Assembly: GCA_902525585.1 (NCBI GenBank) | Contig: CABZHQ010000014.1 | Span: 1 to 42,751, forward strand | Direction of reading: 5' to 3' | DNA from: an uncultured Prochlorococcus sp. | GTDB taxonomy: Bacteria; Cyanobacteriota; Cyanobacteriia; PCC-6307; Cyanobiaceae | Length of the DNA: 42,751 nt | Shown: one piece after another, positions 7,687-15,203 of the stretch | How positions within the stretch are numbered: position 1 is the first letter of the stretch | Layout of the letters: each line of letters starts with the position of its first letter | Notes under the pieces: generated by a model | Told to the model about the DNA's origin: nothing | Database searches by the model: none | The model's input: only the letters and a program-made list of their open reading frames with translations | Program-made: the position numbers and the translations under genes

Positions 7687-9183
7687 ATGAAAGAAGTAAA
7701 TATCTTATGGTTTAAGAAAGATTTAAGAATTTTTGATAACGAAGCTCTCTTTGAGGCTATAAAAGACAATGATATTTTACCTATTTATATTATTGAGTTA
7801 GATATTTGGAACCAAAATACTCATTCAAATAGACAATGGCAATTTTGCAAAGAAAGTTTAATCGATTTAAGAAATGCACTTGCTGAGATTGGACAACCAT
7901 TAATTATTAGGACTGGGAATGTTATTAATATATTTGATGAAATTAGTTCAAAATTTAAAATCAAAGGTATATATAGCCATCAAGAAACAGGAGATTGGCT
8001 TACATATAAAAGAGATCAAAAAGTAAGAGAATGGGCTTTAAGCAAAAATATTATTTGGAAGGAATTTCTACAATTTGCAGTTTTTAGAGGAAATTTAGAT
8101 AGGAATAATTGGTCTAAAAAGTGGCAAAAAAATTCCGAAAAAAACTTACTTAAAGCCCCATTAAGAATTAATCCTATTAACTTTAATATTGGAGAAATAC
8201 CCTCAGACGAAATTTTTTCCTTTAAAAAAGAAACTTGTCCAGGAAGAATGCAAGGTGGAAGAAAGAAAGGTTTAGAGAGAATGCAATACTTCTTTAATAA
8301 TAAATTAGATTCTTATTCAAAAGATATATCTAGCCCAGAAAAATCATTTGATAGTTGTACAAGACTATCCCCATATATTTGTTGGGGATGCATTTCATTA
8401 AAAGAAATTTTTAAAAAGGCAGATATATCAAAAAACAAAAATTCTACAATGTTAAAAAGCAGATTAACTTGGCATTGTCATTTTATTCAGAAACTTGAAA
8501 GTGAACCAGAACTAGAGTTTAGGGAATACCATCCTTTTTTTAAAAATATTAGAGAAAAAAATAATGAATTACTTTATTCATGGAGTTCAGGTAATACTGG
8601 CTTTCCTTTTGTAGATGCATGTATGCGTTCATTAAATTTCAATGGATGGATTAACTTCAGGATGCGTGCGATGTTAATGTCTTTTGCTAGCTATAATTTA
8701 TGGCTACCATGGCAAGATTCAGGTTCTGAATTAGCAAATAAATTTGTAGATTATGAGCCTGGAATACATTGGAACCAATGCCAAATGCAATCTGGAACTA
8801 CGTCTATAAATACGAATAGAATTTATAATCCTATTAAGCAGGGAAAAGATCATGATCCTCAAGGAAAATTTATAAAAAAATGGATACCAGAATTAAAAGA
8901 TATATCACTTAATTTCATTCATGAACCATGGCTATTATCTAGATTTAATCAAGAAGAATATGAACAAATTAATTACATAAGACCAATAATTGACATCCCA
9001 ATTAGCACTAAAACTGCAAAGAAGAAAATTCAGGAAATCACTAAAAAGGATGGATATTGGGATATCTCAAAAGAAATTTATTTAAAGCATGGCTCTAGAA
9101 AAAGGCCTAGAAAAAACATAAATAATAAAAAAAATGTTTCTAAGGAAAAGGAAAAACAATACGAACTGAAATTAGATTTCTAA
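7687..9183 (+). CDS. DNA photolyase / cryptochrome family protein
   Basis: This blue-light flavoprotein of 498 aa is expected to repair UV pyrimidine dimers or sense light. The N-terminal Rossmann domain shows the photolyase signature NILWFKKDLRIFDNEALFEA. The FAD domain contains RLSPYICWGCISLKEIF, GNTGFPFVDACMRSLNFNGW, RMRAMLMSF and TNRIYNPIKQG, in which the flavin-facing Asn of class I enzymes is retained. The stretch PGIHWNQCQMQSG replaces the usual class I wording, so a non-classical subgroup is likely. The C-terminal 30 residues are lysine-rich (KRPRKNINNKK). It is divergent from tenA with an AT-rich spacer of 86 bp. Confidence 0.9.
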   Translation: MKEVNILWFKKDLRIFDNEALFEAIKDNDILPIYIIELDIWNQNTHSNRQWQFCKESLIDLRNALAEIGQPLIIRTGNVINIFDEISSKFKIKGIYSHQETGDWLTYKRDQKVREWALSKNIIWKEFLQFAVFRGNLDRNNWSKKWQKNSEKNLLKAPLRINPINFNIGEIPSDEIFSFKKETCPGRMQGGRKKGLERMQYFFNNKLDSYSKDISSPEKSFDSCTRLSPYICWGCISLKEIFKKADISKNKNSTMLKSRLTWHCHFIQKLESEPELEFREYHPFFKNIREKNNELLYSWSSGNTGFPFVDACMRSLNFNGWINFRMRAMLMSFASYNLWLPWQDSGSELANKFVDYEPGIHWNQCQMQSGTTSINTNRIYNPIKQGKDHDPQGKFIKKWIPELKDISLNFIHEPWLLSRFNQEEYEQINYIRPIIDIPISTKTAKKKIQEITKKDGYWDISKEIYLKHGSRKRPRKNINNKKNVSKEKEKQYELKLDF

Positions 9184-9310
9184 ATTTTATTGTCAGAAAT
9201 TTCAAGATTACTTTTAGCGCCTAGGAAAGTTTTTTAAATTTTGAAATTAAATATATAATTCCACGATGAACTAATGCAAGCTTTAATGTATTTATTTGAT
9301 TTTATTAATT

Positions 9311-9484
9311 ATGTCTGAAAGATTTGAATGGGACGATACCAATAGTTCTGGTATATGGTGGAGTACTAATGTAAGTATTAGAGACGAGTGCATTTTGCTC
9401 AAAGAAGATACTCAATGCGAAGATTCTGATATCGTCGAACTTCTTAGGAGTATTGCACAAAATATTGAAGATAATGGCCTTTAA
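9311..9484 (+). CDS. Small acidic hypothetical protein, 57 aa
   Basis: The frame is open from a TTG at 9296, but ATG at 9311 gives MSERFEWDDTNSSGIWWSTN, the more natural start. The rest is acidic: EDTQCEDSDIVELLRSIAQN, ending EDNGL. It is soluble, with one predicted C-terminal helix. It converges on pip with a gap of about 23 bp. The family is unknown to me. Confidence 0.55.
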   Translation: MSERFEWDDTNSSGIWWSTNVSIRDECILLKEDTQCEDSDIVELLRSIAQNIEDNGL

Positions 9485-9507
9485 TTTTTAAAGGAATATT
9501 CTCTCTT

Positions 9508-10458
9508 TTAGAGATTTTGAATTCCTTTTACAGCTTTTATTAATTCTTTAGTAATGCCCTTTTCACTCATTGAATGACCAGCATCATTAACAATAATTAA
9601 TTCAGAATTCTTTAATTTCTTATTTAGATCCCAAGCGCTCCTAACAGGGCAAACAACGTCATACCTACCTTGAATTATTTTTGTTGGAATCGATTCTATT
9701 GTTTTTATATTTTTCAAAATAAAATCATCTTCTAAGAAAATATTATTAATAAAATAATGACATTCGATCCTTGCAAATGCATCTGAAAAAGAATTAACTT
9801 CAGACTTATCAAAATCGAATTTTTTGTTTATTAAATGACTAGTTGAGAGTTCCCATTTTGTCCAAGCTGCTGCTGCTTTTGATCTAACATTTGCATCTGA
9901 TGATATTAGATATTTATAAAAAGAACTTATCAAATCATTTCTTTCTTCTTTTGGTATCACAGAAATATATTCTTCAAATTCATCTGGGAATATCTCACTT
10001 GCACCATATTGATAGAACCACAATAATTCAAACTTTCTACATAAAAATATTCCTCGCAAAGTTAAGCTTATAACTCTTGAGGGATTTTTAATTGCATATA
10101 TAAGTGAAAGTGTTGAGCCCCAAGATCCACCAAACAAATGCCAACTATCTATCTTTAAAAGGATCCTTAATTTTTCAATATCATCAACTAAATGATTAGT
10201 CGAATTTTCTTTTAATTCGGAGAAAGGAGTTGAAGAACCGCAACCTCTTTGGTCAAATTGAATAATATCGAATTTATCTGGGTCAAAGTATCTTCTATAT
10301 CTTGGTTGACTTCCTCCACCTGGACCTCCATGAATAACAAGAATTTTTTTGCCATTTGGATTACCAGATCTTTCCCAATAAATAGTATGAATATCACTTA
10401 CTTGTAAAAAACCCTTTTCACGTACTGCAATTTTCGGAAACAAGACTTGATCTTTCAT
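9508..10458 (-). CDS. pip: Proline iminopeptidase (alpha/beta hydrolase, S33)
   Basis: The enzyme releases N-terminal proline from peptides in the cytosol. It has the S33 oxyanion motif VIHGGPGGGSQPRYRRYFDP (46-65) and FDQRGCGSS near 73. The nucleophile elbow is FGGSWGSTLSLIYA with Ser near 115. A late RYDVVCP supplies the acid Asp and NDAGHSMSEKG the His. The length of 316 aa is typical. The start ATG at 10458 matches the family's usual N-terminus. About 75 bp upstream of it lies the terminator at 10534-10563. Confidence 0.93.
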   Translation of the reverse strand: MKDQVLFPKIAVREKGFLQVSDIHTIYWERSGNPNGKKILVIHGGPGGGSQPRYRRYFDPDKFDIIQFDQRGCGSSTPFSELKENSTNHLVDDIEKLRILLKIDSWHLFGGSWGSTLSLIYAIKNPSRVISLTLRGIFLCRKFELLWFYQYGASEIFPDEFEEYISVIPKEERNDLISSFYKYLISSDANVRSKAAAAWTKWELSTSHLINKKFDFDKSEVNSFSDAFARIECHYFINNIFLEDDFILKNIKTIESIPTKIIQGRYDVVCPVRSAWDLNKKLKNSELIIVNDAGHSMSEKGITKELIKAVKGIQNL

Positions 10459-10533
10459 TTTTAAATATTTTTAATCACTTTATTAATCTATATTATCCAA
10501 AAATAAGTCTAGTTTAGATGAATTTTGTTTAAC

Positions 10534-10563
10534 AAAAAAAGGACTGCTTGTACAGTCCTTTTT
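10534..10563 (-). terminator. Strong Rho-independent terminator ending the 10565-10850 transcript
   Basis: GGACTG and CAGTCC (10541-10546, 10553-10558) form a 6-bp GC-rich stem with loop CTTGTA. It is flanked by seven A on the left and five T on the right. Read on the minus strand, the stem is followed by seven T, so it works best leftward, though it may be bidirectional. No protein gene ends here on either strand, which implies a non-coding transcript. Confidence 0.8.
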
Positions 10564-10850
10564 AATATTTGATTTCCTTCTTACAGGATATAAATTACAT
10601 ATTTTAAAGTCTATTTACTCATAAACCTAGAATACGTGAATTCGGGGATTTCTCTCGATAATTTCAGTCCCTATTGTCGCTAGTAATTATAAAGCGAAGT
10701 CTTATCAGACTAATTGATTGAACTTTAATTTTCGAATAATCCCATTCTCAGGAATACGCTTCCTATATTTTGGAATTTGCTAAATTTCAGGCGGACTATC
10801 AATCATTTAGATTGCCTCCGAACTCAACATTTATAAATTACTCCTTTTTA
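10534..10850 (-). ncRNA. Candidate non-coding RNA, about 300 nt
   Basis: The 10459-10967 gap has no ORF longer than about a dozen codons on the minus strand, yet its middle is unusually GC-rich for this genome. Reading leftward, it contains the inner hairpin AATC-TAAAT-GATT (10801-10813) flanked by AGGC/GCCT. It also contains AGGAA-GCGTA-TTCCT (10750-10764) and AGTCT-GATA-AGACT (10698-10711), then the terminator at 10534-10563. Several perfect short hairpins ending in an intrinsic terminator are what a stable small RNA looks like. It does not match tmRNA, RNase P RNA, SRP RNA or Yfr1 as I know them. 6S RNA is not excluded. The 5' end is a guess. Confidence 0.5.
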
Positions 10851-10967
10851 TATTTTCAGTAAATCCGTAAATATGCTGATTTACTTTTTTCTTAATTTGT
10901 AAGAGGATTTTAATGATCCTTTGTTTTTTATAGATAAATATAAAAATTAAAATCTATGATCCCTTAT

Positions 10968-11150
10968 TTATTCAGATTCATAGAGCAAAATAGATTCAAT
11001 TATTCTTTTATCACTATCAGAAAGTTTATAATCTTCTAATTTCCACTCAACAAATTTTACACACTCATCAATAGAAGGATTCTTGTTCCGGCACTTACGC
11101 CACTCTCTAATCCAATCTGCCAAGGCAAAAGTTATTTTTGTAGTAAGCAT
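10968..11150 (-). CDS. Small hypothetical protein, 60 aa
   Basis: The protein starts at MLTTKITFALADWIREWRKC (ATG at 11150). The frame extends three codons further to a GTG/ATG pair, but those would overlap the upstream frame. It is helical, with RNKNPSIDECVKFVEWKLED in the middle and a final KRIIESILLYESE. It follows 2 bp after the restored end of the frameshifted gene 11153-11292, so the two look like a two-gene operon. Function is unknown. Confidence 0.65.
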   Translation of the reverse strand: MLTTKITFALADWIREWRKCRNKNPSIDECVKFVEWKLEDYKLSDSDKRIIESILLYESE

Positions 11151-11152
11151 AT

Positions 11153-11292
11153 TTACCAATCAGGGTAATTAAAATCTCCGCCAATAGGTTCTTCATAAAT
11201 TCCCCTTCTTTTATACCTTTATCATATTTTTCAATAATCTTTTTATAAGAAGCTATTGAGGGAAATAAATCTCCTATATAAATGGGTTCCAT
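11153..11292 (-). pseudogene. Small hypothetical gene with an apparent single-base frameshift
   Basis: The ATG at 11292 opens MEPIYIGDLFPSIASYKKII and continues in frame to about 11210. From there the natural-looking ending RRGIYEEPIGGDFNYPDW lies in the -1 frame and stops at 11153, 2 bp before the next gene's ATG. The crossing point is a run of four A after GGTAT; a fifth A would join both parts into one protein of 46 aa. Without it, the first frame runs on into the next gene to 11107. It could be a real mutation, a sequencing error in the homopolymer, or slippage on AAAA during expression. Confidence 0.6.
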
Positions 11293-11366
11293 TGTAATTG
11301 TTATAATAATTTTGATTATTTATTATTTTATATAAGAATTTAATAAATAGATTATTAATATGCATT

Positions 11367-11462
11367 ATGGATTTCATCAAAAAGAACAAGATCTTAACAC
11401 TAATGGCTGTAATTGCAGTTTTATCATTTGCATTAGAAAAAGTAGGCATAATACACCCTTAA
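11367..11462 (+). CDS. Putative 31-aa single-helix membrane microprotein
   Basis: A basic start, MDFIKKNKI, is followed by a clean hydrophobic helix (LTLMAVIAVLSFALEKVGI, residues 10-28) and ends IHP. The positive-inside pattern suggests the N-terminus is cytoplasmic. No known short photosynthetic subunit matches. An overlapping ORF of similar size in another frame begins at 11360 but is hydrophilic and less convincing. Confidence 0.45.
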   Translation: MDFIKKNKILTLMAVIAVLSFALEKVGIIHP

Positions 11463-11490
11463 ATTAATTAAGTTTATTTGTAAATACTTC

Positions 11491-11580
11491 CTAATGAAAT
11501 AAGTAAACAGATACTATTACTGCAAAAATAAGTAATGGAGATAATAATGTAAAAACTAAAGTTGAAAGATTAATCAGCAT
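11491..11580 (-). CDS. Putative 29-aa membrane microprotein
   Basis: A hydrophobic peptide with almost no charge (LSTLVFTLLSPLLIFAVIVS, residues 5-24, then VYLFH). It would span the membrane once, like the very small photosystem or cytochrome subunits, but the sequence does not match psaM, psbT, psbY, petG, petL or petN. Chance is possible in AT-rich DNA, where T-rich frames code for hydrophobic residues. Confidence 0.35.
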   Translation of the reverse strand: MLINLSTLVFTLLSPLLIFAVIVSVYLFH

Positions 11581-11669
11581 AAATTTTAAATATATACACA
11601 AATTTAATAAACATCACTTTTAAGCATTTGCAATAAGTAAAATTTAAATTATTACGATATAAAAAAAAT

Positions 11670-11867
11670 TTGAATAAAGAAAGATATAAAGAAGAATATG
11701 AAGAGGGCTCACACTTACTATGGCCTAGTGATAAAGAAGATAAAATAACTCGGCAATTTTATAAAGATTTATCTAATATTTCAAAAAACATAAATTATAG
11801 TAAAAAGAAAAAGCTAAAATTTTTTGAACAAGTATTTAGAATAATAAAAGGCAAAGGCTGGGGTTAA
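11670..11867 (+). CDS. Small basic hypothetical protein, 65 aa, TTG start
   Basis: There is no in-frame ATG near the start, so TTG at 11670 is used (a poly-A stretch precedes it, with no clear ribosome site). The protein is charged and helical: KERYKEEYEEGSHLLWPSDK, QFYKDLSNISKN and the basic KKKKLKFFEQVFRIIKGKGWG. It precedes the CPBP protease by 17 bp on the same strand and is probably co-transcribed. Function is unknown. Confidence 0.55.
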   Translation: MNKERYKEEYEEGSHLLWPSDKEDKITRQFYKDLSNISKNINYSKKKKLKFFEQVFRIIKGKGWG

Positions 11868-11884
11868 TTAATATTCAAACTAAA

Positions 11885-12745
11885 ATGAAAAATGTAATGA
11901 TACTAATTAGAAGTTTTTTTCTTTTAAGACCAAGATTTTTATCCACTATATTTTTTATTCCTATTCTTTATGGCATTGGCTGGGCTTTATCTCAGCCACT
12001 TTTATTGTTTAATTTTGAAAAAGAAAATTTATCCTTAATTGGTACTATTATTACTTTCTTACTTTTTATCTTTTTACTACCATATTGGTTTTATATCAAA
12101 CGAAATAAATCAAGTGCTTGGATGATTCTTGGGATAACAAAAGACAAATTCTTGAAAAACTTTTTCAATTTTTCTCAAGGTATTTTATTTGCTTTAGTTT
12201 TAGTAATTCTAATTCTGGTACCACTATTGCAAAAAAATTATATTTCTTGGATAGGTGAATTCTCGCCAATAATATTGATCAATTCTATTTTACTGGGATT
12301 AGGTGTTGGATTCGCAGAGGAAATAATTTTTAGAGGCTGGTTACTAGAAGAATTAAAATTTGAATATGGTACAAAAATATCAATAGCTTTACAAGCTATA
12401 ATTTTTAGCTTCGTTCATAATTTATCAAATGAGATCTTTTGGAACATACTAGGATTACGTTTGGGATTTATTTTACTTGGGATATTTCTATCATTAATAA
12501 AAATTAGAAATAAAGGTTCTTTATGGAATTGCATAGGAATTCATGGAGGACTTGTGGGTATTTGGTTTTTATTAAATAATGGATTAATAGAATTCAAAGA
12601 AAATACACCTTCTTTTTTAGCAGGGCCTTTTACACAAAATATTCCAAACCCAATCGGAAGCTTTAGTGCAATTTTAATATTATTTTTGTTATGTATTTTT
12701 TATATAGCAAAATCAAAAAAAATTTTTACTAGACGTTTTAATTAG
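11885..12745 (+). CDS. CPBP-family intramembrane metalloprotease
   Basis: CPBP (CAAX protease / Abi) proteins cleave substrates within the membrane. The catalytic motifs are present: AEEIIFRGWLLEEL (about 143-156), with the paired Glu and Arg; FSFVHN, with the first His near 178; and IGIHGGLVGIWFLL, with the second His near 219. Seven or eight hydrophobic segments are visible. The length of 286 aa is normal for cyanobacterial members. The substrate is unknown; roles in prenyl-protein processing, peptide maturation or acclimation have been reported in the family. It follows a small charged gene closely. Confidence 0.9.
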   Translation: MKNVMILIRSFFLLRPRFLSTIFFIPILYGIGWALSQPLLLFNFEKENLSLIGTIITFLLFIFLLPYWFYIKRNKSSAWMILGITKDKFLKNFFNFSQGILFALVLVILILVPLLQKNYISWIGEFSPIILINSILLGLGVGFAEEIIFRGWLLEELKFEYGTKISIALQAIIFSFVHNLSNEIFWNILGLRLGFILLGIFLSLIKIRNKGSLWNCIGIHGGLVGIWFLLNNGLIEFKENTPSFLAGPFTQNIPNPIGSFSAILILFLLCIFYIAKSKKIFTRRFN

Positions 12746-12807
12746 ATATAAATACCGATTGATTTTCAATTTGTAATTGTCAGATTAGAATAAAGCTTAA
12801 TACTCAT

Positions 12808-12972
12808 ATGAACTTAGAGGCAGGAATAAGATTTATTATGTTTTTAATAATTTTTGGAGTTACTAACTATCTAATGATGTTGAGAAGATATGAAAACGAC
12901 ATCAAAAAAAAGAAATATTTGCAAAAAGAAAAAATTTCCAGGCTATACCCTAAAGGTTCATTTATTTTCTGA
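12808..12972 (+). CDS. Putative 54-aa membrane microprotein with basic tail
   Basis: One hydrophobic helix (FIMFLIIFGVTNYLMML, residues 9-25) is followed by a strongly basic stretch, KKKKYLQKEKISRLYPKG. This fits a single-pass protein with a cytoplasmic tail. It stands alone after the CPBP gene, 62 bp downstream. No family is recognised. Confidence 0.5.
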   Translation: MNLEAGIRFIMFLIIFGVTNYLMMLRRYENDIKKKKYLQKEKISRLYPKGSFIF

Positions 12973-12997
12973 AATAAAAAATTTTTGTAGAATTCCC

Positions 12998-13246
12998 TCA
13001 CCATTTTTTATTAGTTTTTTGCCAACCTTCATTTAACAATTTTTGCCATAATAATCTTGCTTCTTCAATAACAATTTTTTTTCTTGTTTTCATTAATGGA
13101 GGATTTTCTCCATGAATTCCCATAATAATTCCTTCTTCAATAATTATATAATCAATAGATTTATCAGAATAATCTCTATCTTTGTAGAAACGCATCACCC
13201 CTACAAAATTAGGATCAATTAACCAGAAATCATTAGTTGAATTCAA
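12998..13246 (-). CDS. DUF1651 family protein, 82 aa
   Basis: DUF1651 proteins are short and largely restricted to Prochlorococcus and marine Synechococcus, often in many copies. Matching features are an early FWLIDPNFVGVMRFYKDRDY, a central HGENPPLMKTRKKI and the terminal EARLLWQKLLNEGWQKTN followed by a Trp. No biochemical function is known. Family members are common in genomic islands and respond to stress in some strains. Confidence 0.75.
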   Translation of the reverse strand: MNSTNDFWLIDPNFVGVMRFYKDRDYSDKSIDYIIIEEGIIMGIHGENPPLMKTRKKIVIEEARLLWQKLLNEGWQKTNKKW

Positions 13247-13318
13247 TAAACCAAAATAAAATTAAATTTATCACATGCTTTGATTGCAGTCTGCGATGAA
13301 AATATTTATTTAGTTTAT

Positions 13319-13747
13319 TCATATTTGATATATTTTTTCTTTTTGTCTACTTTTTTTCAATTCGCCACGTTTTTTCTTAACCTCAACTCTTTTCTTTTGT
13401 GATGCTTTAGTAGGTTGTGTAGATTTTCTTAATTTAAATGGTTTATTTAAAGCATTTTTTATGATTGAACTAAATTTCATTAAAGCTAGCTGCCTATTTA
13501 ATAATTGATTTCTGTGTTCTTGAACCGCTAAACGCAAGCTATTATTTACTAATTTTTTTTTCAAGTTTCTTTTAAGAATTTCTTTCTGATAATCATTTAA
13601 TACTTTGGAATCTTCTAAATCAAAAATAATCTCTACTCTGCTTTCGATTTTATTTACATTTTGCCCTCCAGGACCGGAGGATCTGGAAAATCGCCACTTA
13701 ATTTCGTTGGATGGGATTACTAATGTTTTAGTAATTTTTAAATCCAT
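13319..13747 (-). CDS. arfB: Alternative ribosome-rescue factor ArfB (YaeJ/ICT1-like)
   Basis: The protein frees ribosomes stalled on mRNAs lacking a stop codon by hydrolysing peptidyl-tRNA. It has the release-factor GGQ motif in RSSGPGGQNVNKIESRVE (residues 23-40) but no codon-recognition domains. It ends in a long basic tail (KASQKKRVEVKKKRGELKK) that would sit in the empty mRNA channel. The length of 142 aa is typical. It complements the tmRNA system expected in these cyanobacteria. Confidence 0.93.
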   Translation of the reverse strand: MDLKITKTLVIPSNEIKWRFSRSSGPGGQNVNKIESRVEIIFDLEDSKVLNDYQKEILKRNLKKKLVNNSLRLAVQEHRNQLLNRQLALMKFSSIIKNALNKPFKLRKSTQPTKASQKKRVEVKKKRGELKKSRQKEKIYQI

Positions 13748-13837
13748 TTTTAGTTCTTTTTGATTTAAATTTTTAGGATCATCTCCTTAATACTTTAAAA
13801 CATACCTTAAAATTCGATCGGTAAATACTGGGCGGTT

Positions 13838-14188
13838 ATGTTAGGTAAACCGAAATTCGGTGTATTTGCCGTATCAATATCTTCGGTATTTATCCTTTCA
13901 TATTCCAAAGAATTATCAGATATTGAGTTTGTACTAATTCAAAGGTCACTTATGTATTCAATGTTTGATCTTCTTTTTGAAACACCTTCATATCGTCCTG
14001 TATATGTTATTTCCGATAGTGAAATGAAGGAGTTAAAGAAAAACCAACATCAAGAAGAGCTTGATGAAATTACAACACAAAAAGTAAGACTTGAAGATGC
14101 TTTTAAAGCTCAACTAAAACATCTTGAAGAGAGAGAAAAAGAAGTAAAAAAAGAACTTAAATTACTCTCAGTCTCAAAAGGTAAATAA
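13838..14188 (+). CDS. Hypothetical protein with C-terminal coiled coil, 116 aa
   Basis: Residues 7-24 are moderately hydrophobic (FGVFAVSISSVFILSYS) and could be a signal anchor. A middle segment, FDLLFETPSYRPVYVISDSE, follows. From residue 66 the protein is a charged heptad-like helix (KNQHQEELDEITTQKVRLED, then KHLEEREKEVKKEL). It could be an envelope- or thylakoid-anchored coiled-coil protein. It is followed by a terminator at 14215-14240. Family unknown. Confidence 0.6.
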   Translation: MLGKPKFGVFAVSISSVFILSYSKELSDIEFVLIQRSLMYSMFDLLFETPSYRPVYVISDSEMKELKKNQHQEELDEITTQKVRLEDAFKAQLKHLEEREKEVKKELKLLSVSKGK

Positions 14189-14214
14189 TTTATTTTTAGA
14201 AAATTACTTTTTTC

Positions 14215-14240
14215 AAAGACGGTTTTAAACCGTCTTTTTT
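14215..14240 (+). terminator. Rho-independent terminator of the 13838-14188 gene
   Basis: AAAGACGG (14215-14222) pairs perfectly with CCGTCTTT (14230-14237) around a seven-base T/A loop. A run of six T follows. It lies 27 bp past the stop of the preceding gene. Confidence 0.88.
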
Positions 14241-14306
14241 AATTCTTCTAGTTTTAAGGTATCTATAAAATCCACAGATTTTAAAAATATTTTCCATAAT
14301 TAAAAA

Positions 14307-14411
14307 ATGAATAATAATAAAGAAAAAATAAGAATGTTCTTACCCTTTAGTTGGGTAATTTGCGCAGCAATATCTTTTGCTTATATAAATTCACATTTAA
14401 TAAATACCTAA
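14307..14411 (+). CDS. Putative 34-aa microprotein upstream of the 14417 membrane gene
   Basis: A basic N-terminus MNNNKEKIRM is followed by a hydrophobic stretch, FLPFSWVICAAISFAYINS, enough for one helix. The stop is 5 bp before the ATG of the next gene, which suggests translational coupling and makes this ORF more credible than an isolated one. No family is recognised. Confidence 0.45.
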   Translation: MNNNKEKIRMFLPFSWVICAAISFAYINSHLINT

Positions 14412-14416
14412 CGTAA

Positions 14417-14761
14417 ATGTCTTATCCCTCAAGAGACGAAATACTCGCATCTTCAAAAGGGTGGGTAGCATCTTTTTTAAATTTTCTTCCTGGTTTAGGA
14501 TCAGGTTACTTATATCAAAGAAGATGGAAACCATACTTTTTTACCATCACTGCTAGTACTGCATGGCTCGCTTTAGGTTTTTTTTTACAAGGAGATTCAG
14601 AACCCTCTCAAAGTGAACAAATAATTGGAATTTCTGGTCTTTTTTTTATATCGATAGTTACAGTTATAGAAGCCAACTTGGCATTCAAAAAAGCAAGTGA
14701 TAAAACAAAAGCTGAAAAAGAGAAAATAATTTCCTCTAAAAAAAAAGGATGGTTTAAATAA
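14417..14761 (+). CDS. Small cyanobacterial membrane protein, TM2-like, 114 aa
   Basis: There are two hydrophobic segments: a Gly-rich first one (SFLNFLPGLGSGYLYQRRWK, 19-38, then FFTITASTAWLALGFFL) and a second, IGISGLFFISIVTVIEANLA (70-89). The PGLGSGYLYQRRW stretch recalls TM2-domain proteins, where a G-rich turn lies between helices. The C-terminus is lysine-rich and probably cytoplasmic. Function is unknown. Confidence 0.65.
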   Translation: MSYPSRDEILASSKGWVASFLNFLPGLGSGYLYQRRWKPYFFTITASTAWLALGFFLQGDSEPSQSEQIIGISGLFFISIVTVIEANLAFKKASDKTKAEKEKIISSKKKGWFK

Positions 14762-14863
14762 TTCAAAAAATTAGATTTAAAAAAATATTTAATTAGTTCT
14801 CAGTTTCTTAATTTAAATAAATAATTACCATAAATGATTTTTAAGATAATTAAAAATTTTTTT

Positions 14864-15136
14864 TTATTTATAAAAAAATAAAATTTCCTTTTCTTTAAGA
14901 CCTTCCCATCCCGAATCTATTAATAATTGATTCAATGTTTCTTTATCAAAATGCTTAGAACCCGTTTTGACGCATCTATTTCTCATTGATTTTTTAACAC
15001 CACTCCTTTGTCTTTTATTCTCCTCATCCATAATTCTATTGTATAGATCTAGCATTTTTTGAGGGATTGGAGTACCGTCAAGATCCACTCCATTTTGAAT
15101 AGCAAGATCAACAGCCTGCATTCCCATTTTCTTCAT
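14864..15136 (-). CDS. Conserved-looking hypothetical protein, 90 aa
   Basis: The protein begins MKKMGMQAVDLAIQNGVDLD, with three possible Met starts in the first six codons. A helical region GTPIPQKMLDLYNRIMDEEN and a basic middle KRQRSGVKKSMRNRC follow. The end contains LNQLLIDSGWEGLKEKEI. The basic patch could bind nucleic acid, but no HTH or other motif is clear. Its GC content is slightly higher than its surroundings. Function is unknown. Confidence 0.6.
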   Translation of the reverse strand: MKKMGMQAVDLAIQNGVDLDGTPIPQKMLDLYNRIMDEENKRQRSGVKKSMRNRCVKTGSKHFDKETLNQLLIDSGWEGLKEKEILFFYK

Positions 15137-15203
15137 ATATTAAAAAAAAGCTGCAACCATAATAAAACAAAAGTTATTAATCTCAAATTCTTTGAAGAAT
15201 AAT

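Noticed and set aside
11107-11152. Extension of the 61-codon frame from 11292 into the next gene
   Set aside because: The extension overlaps a separate gene start, while the -1 frame gives a natural ending 2 bp before that start.
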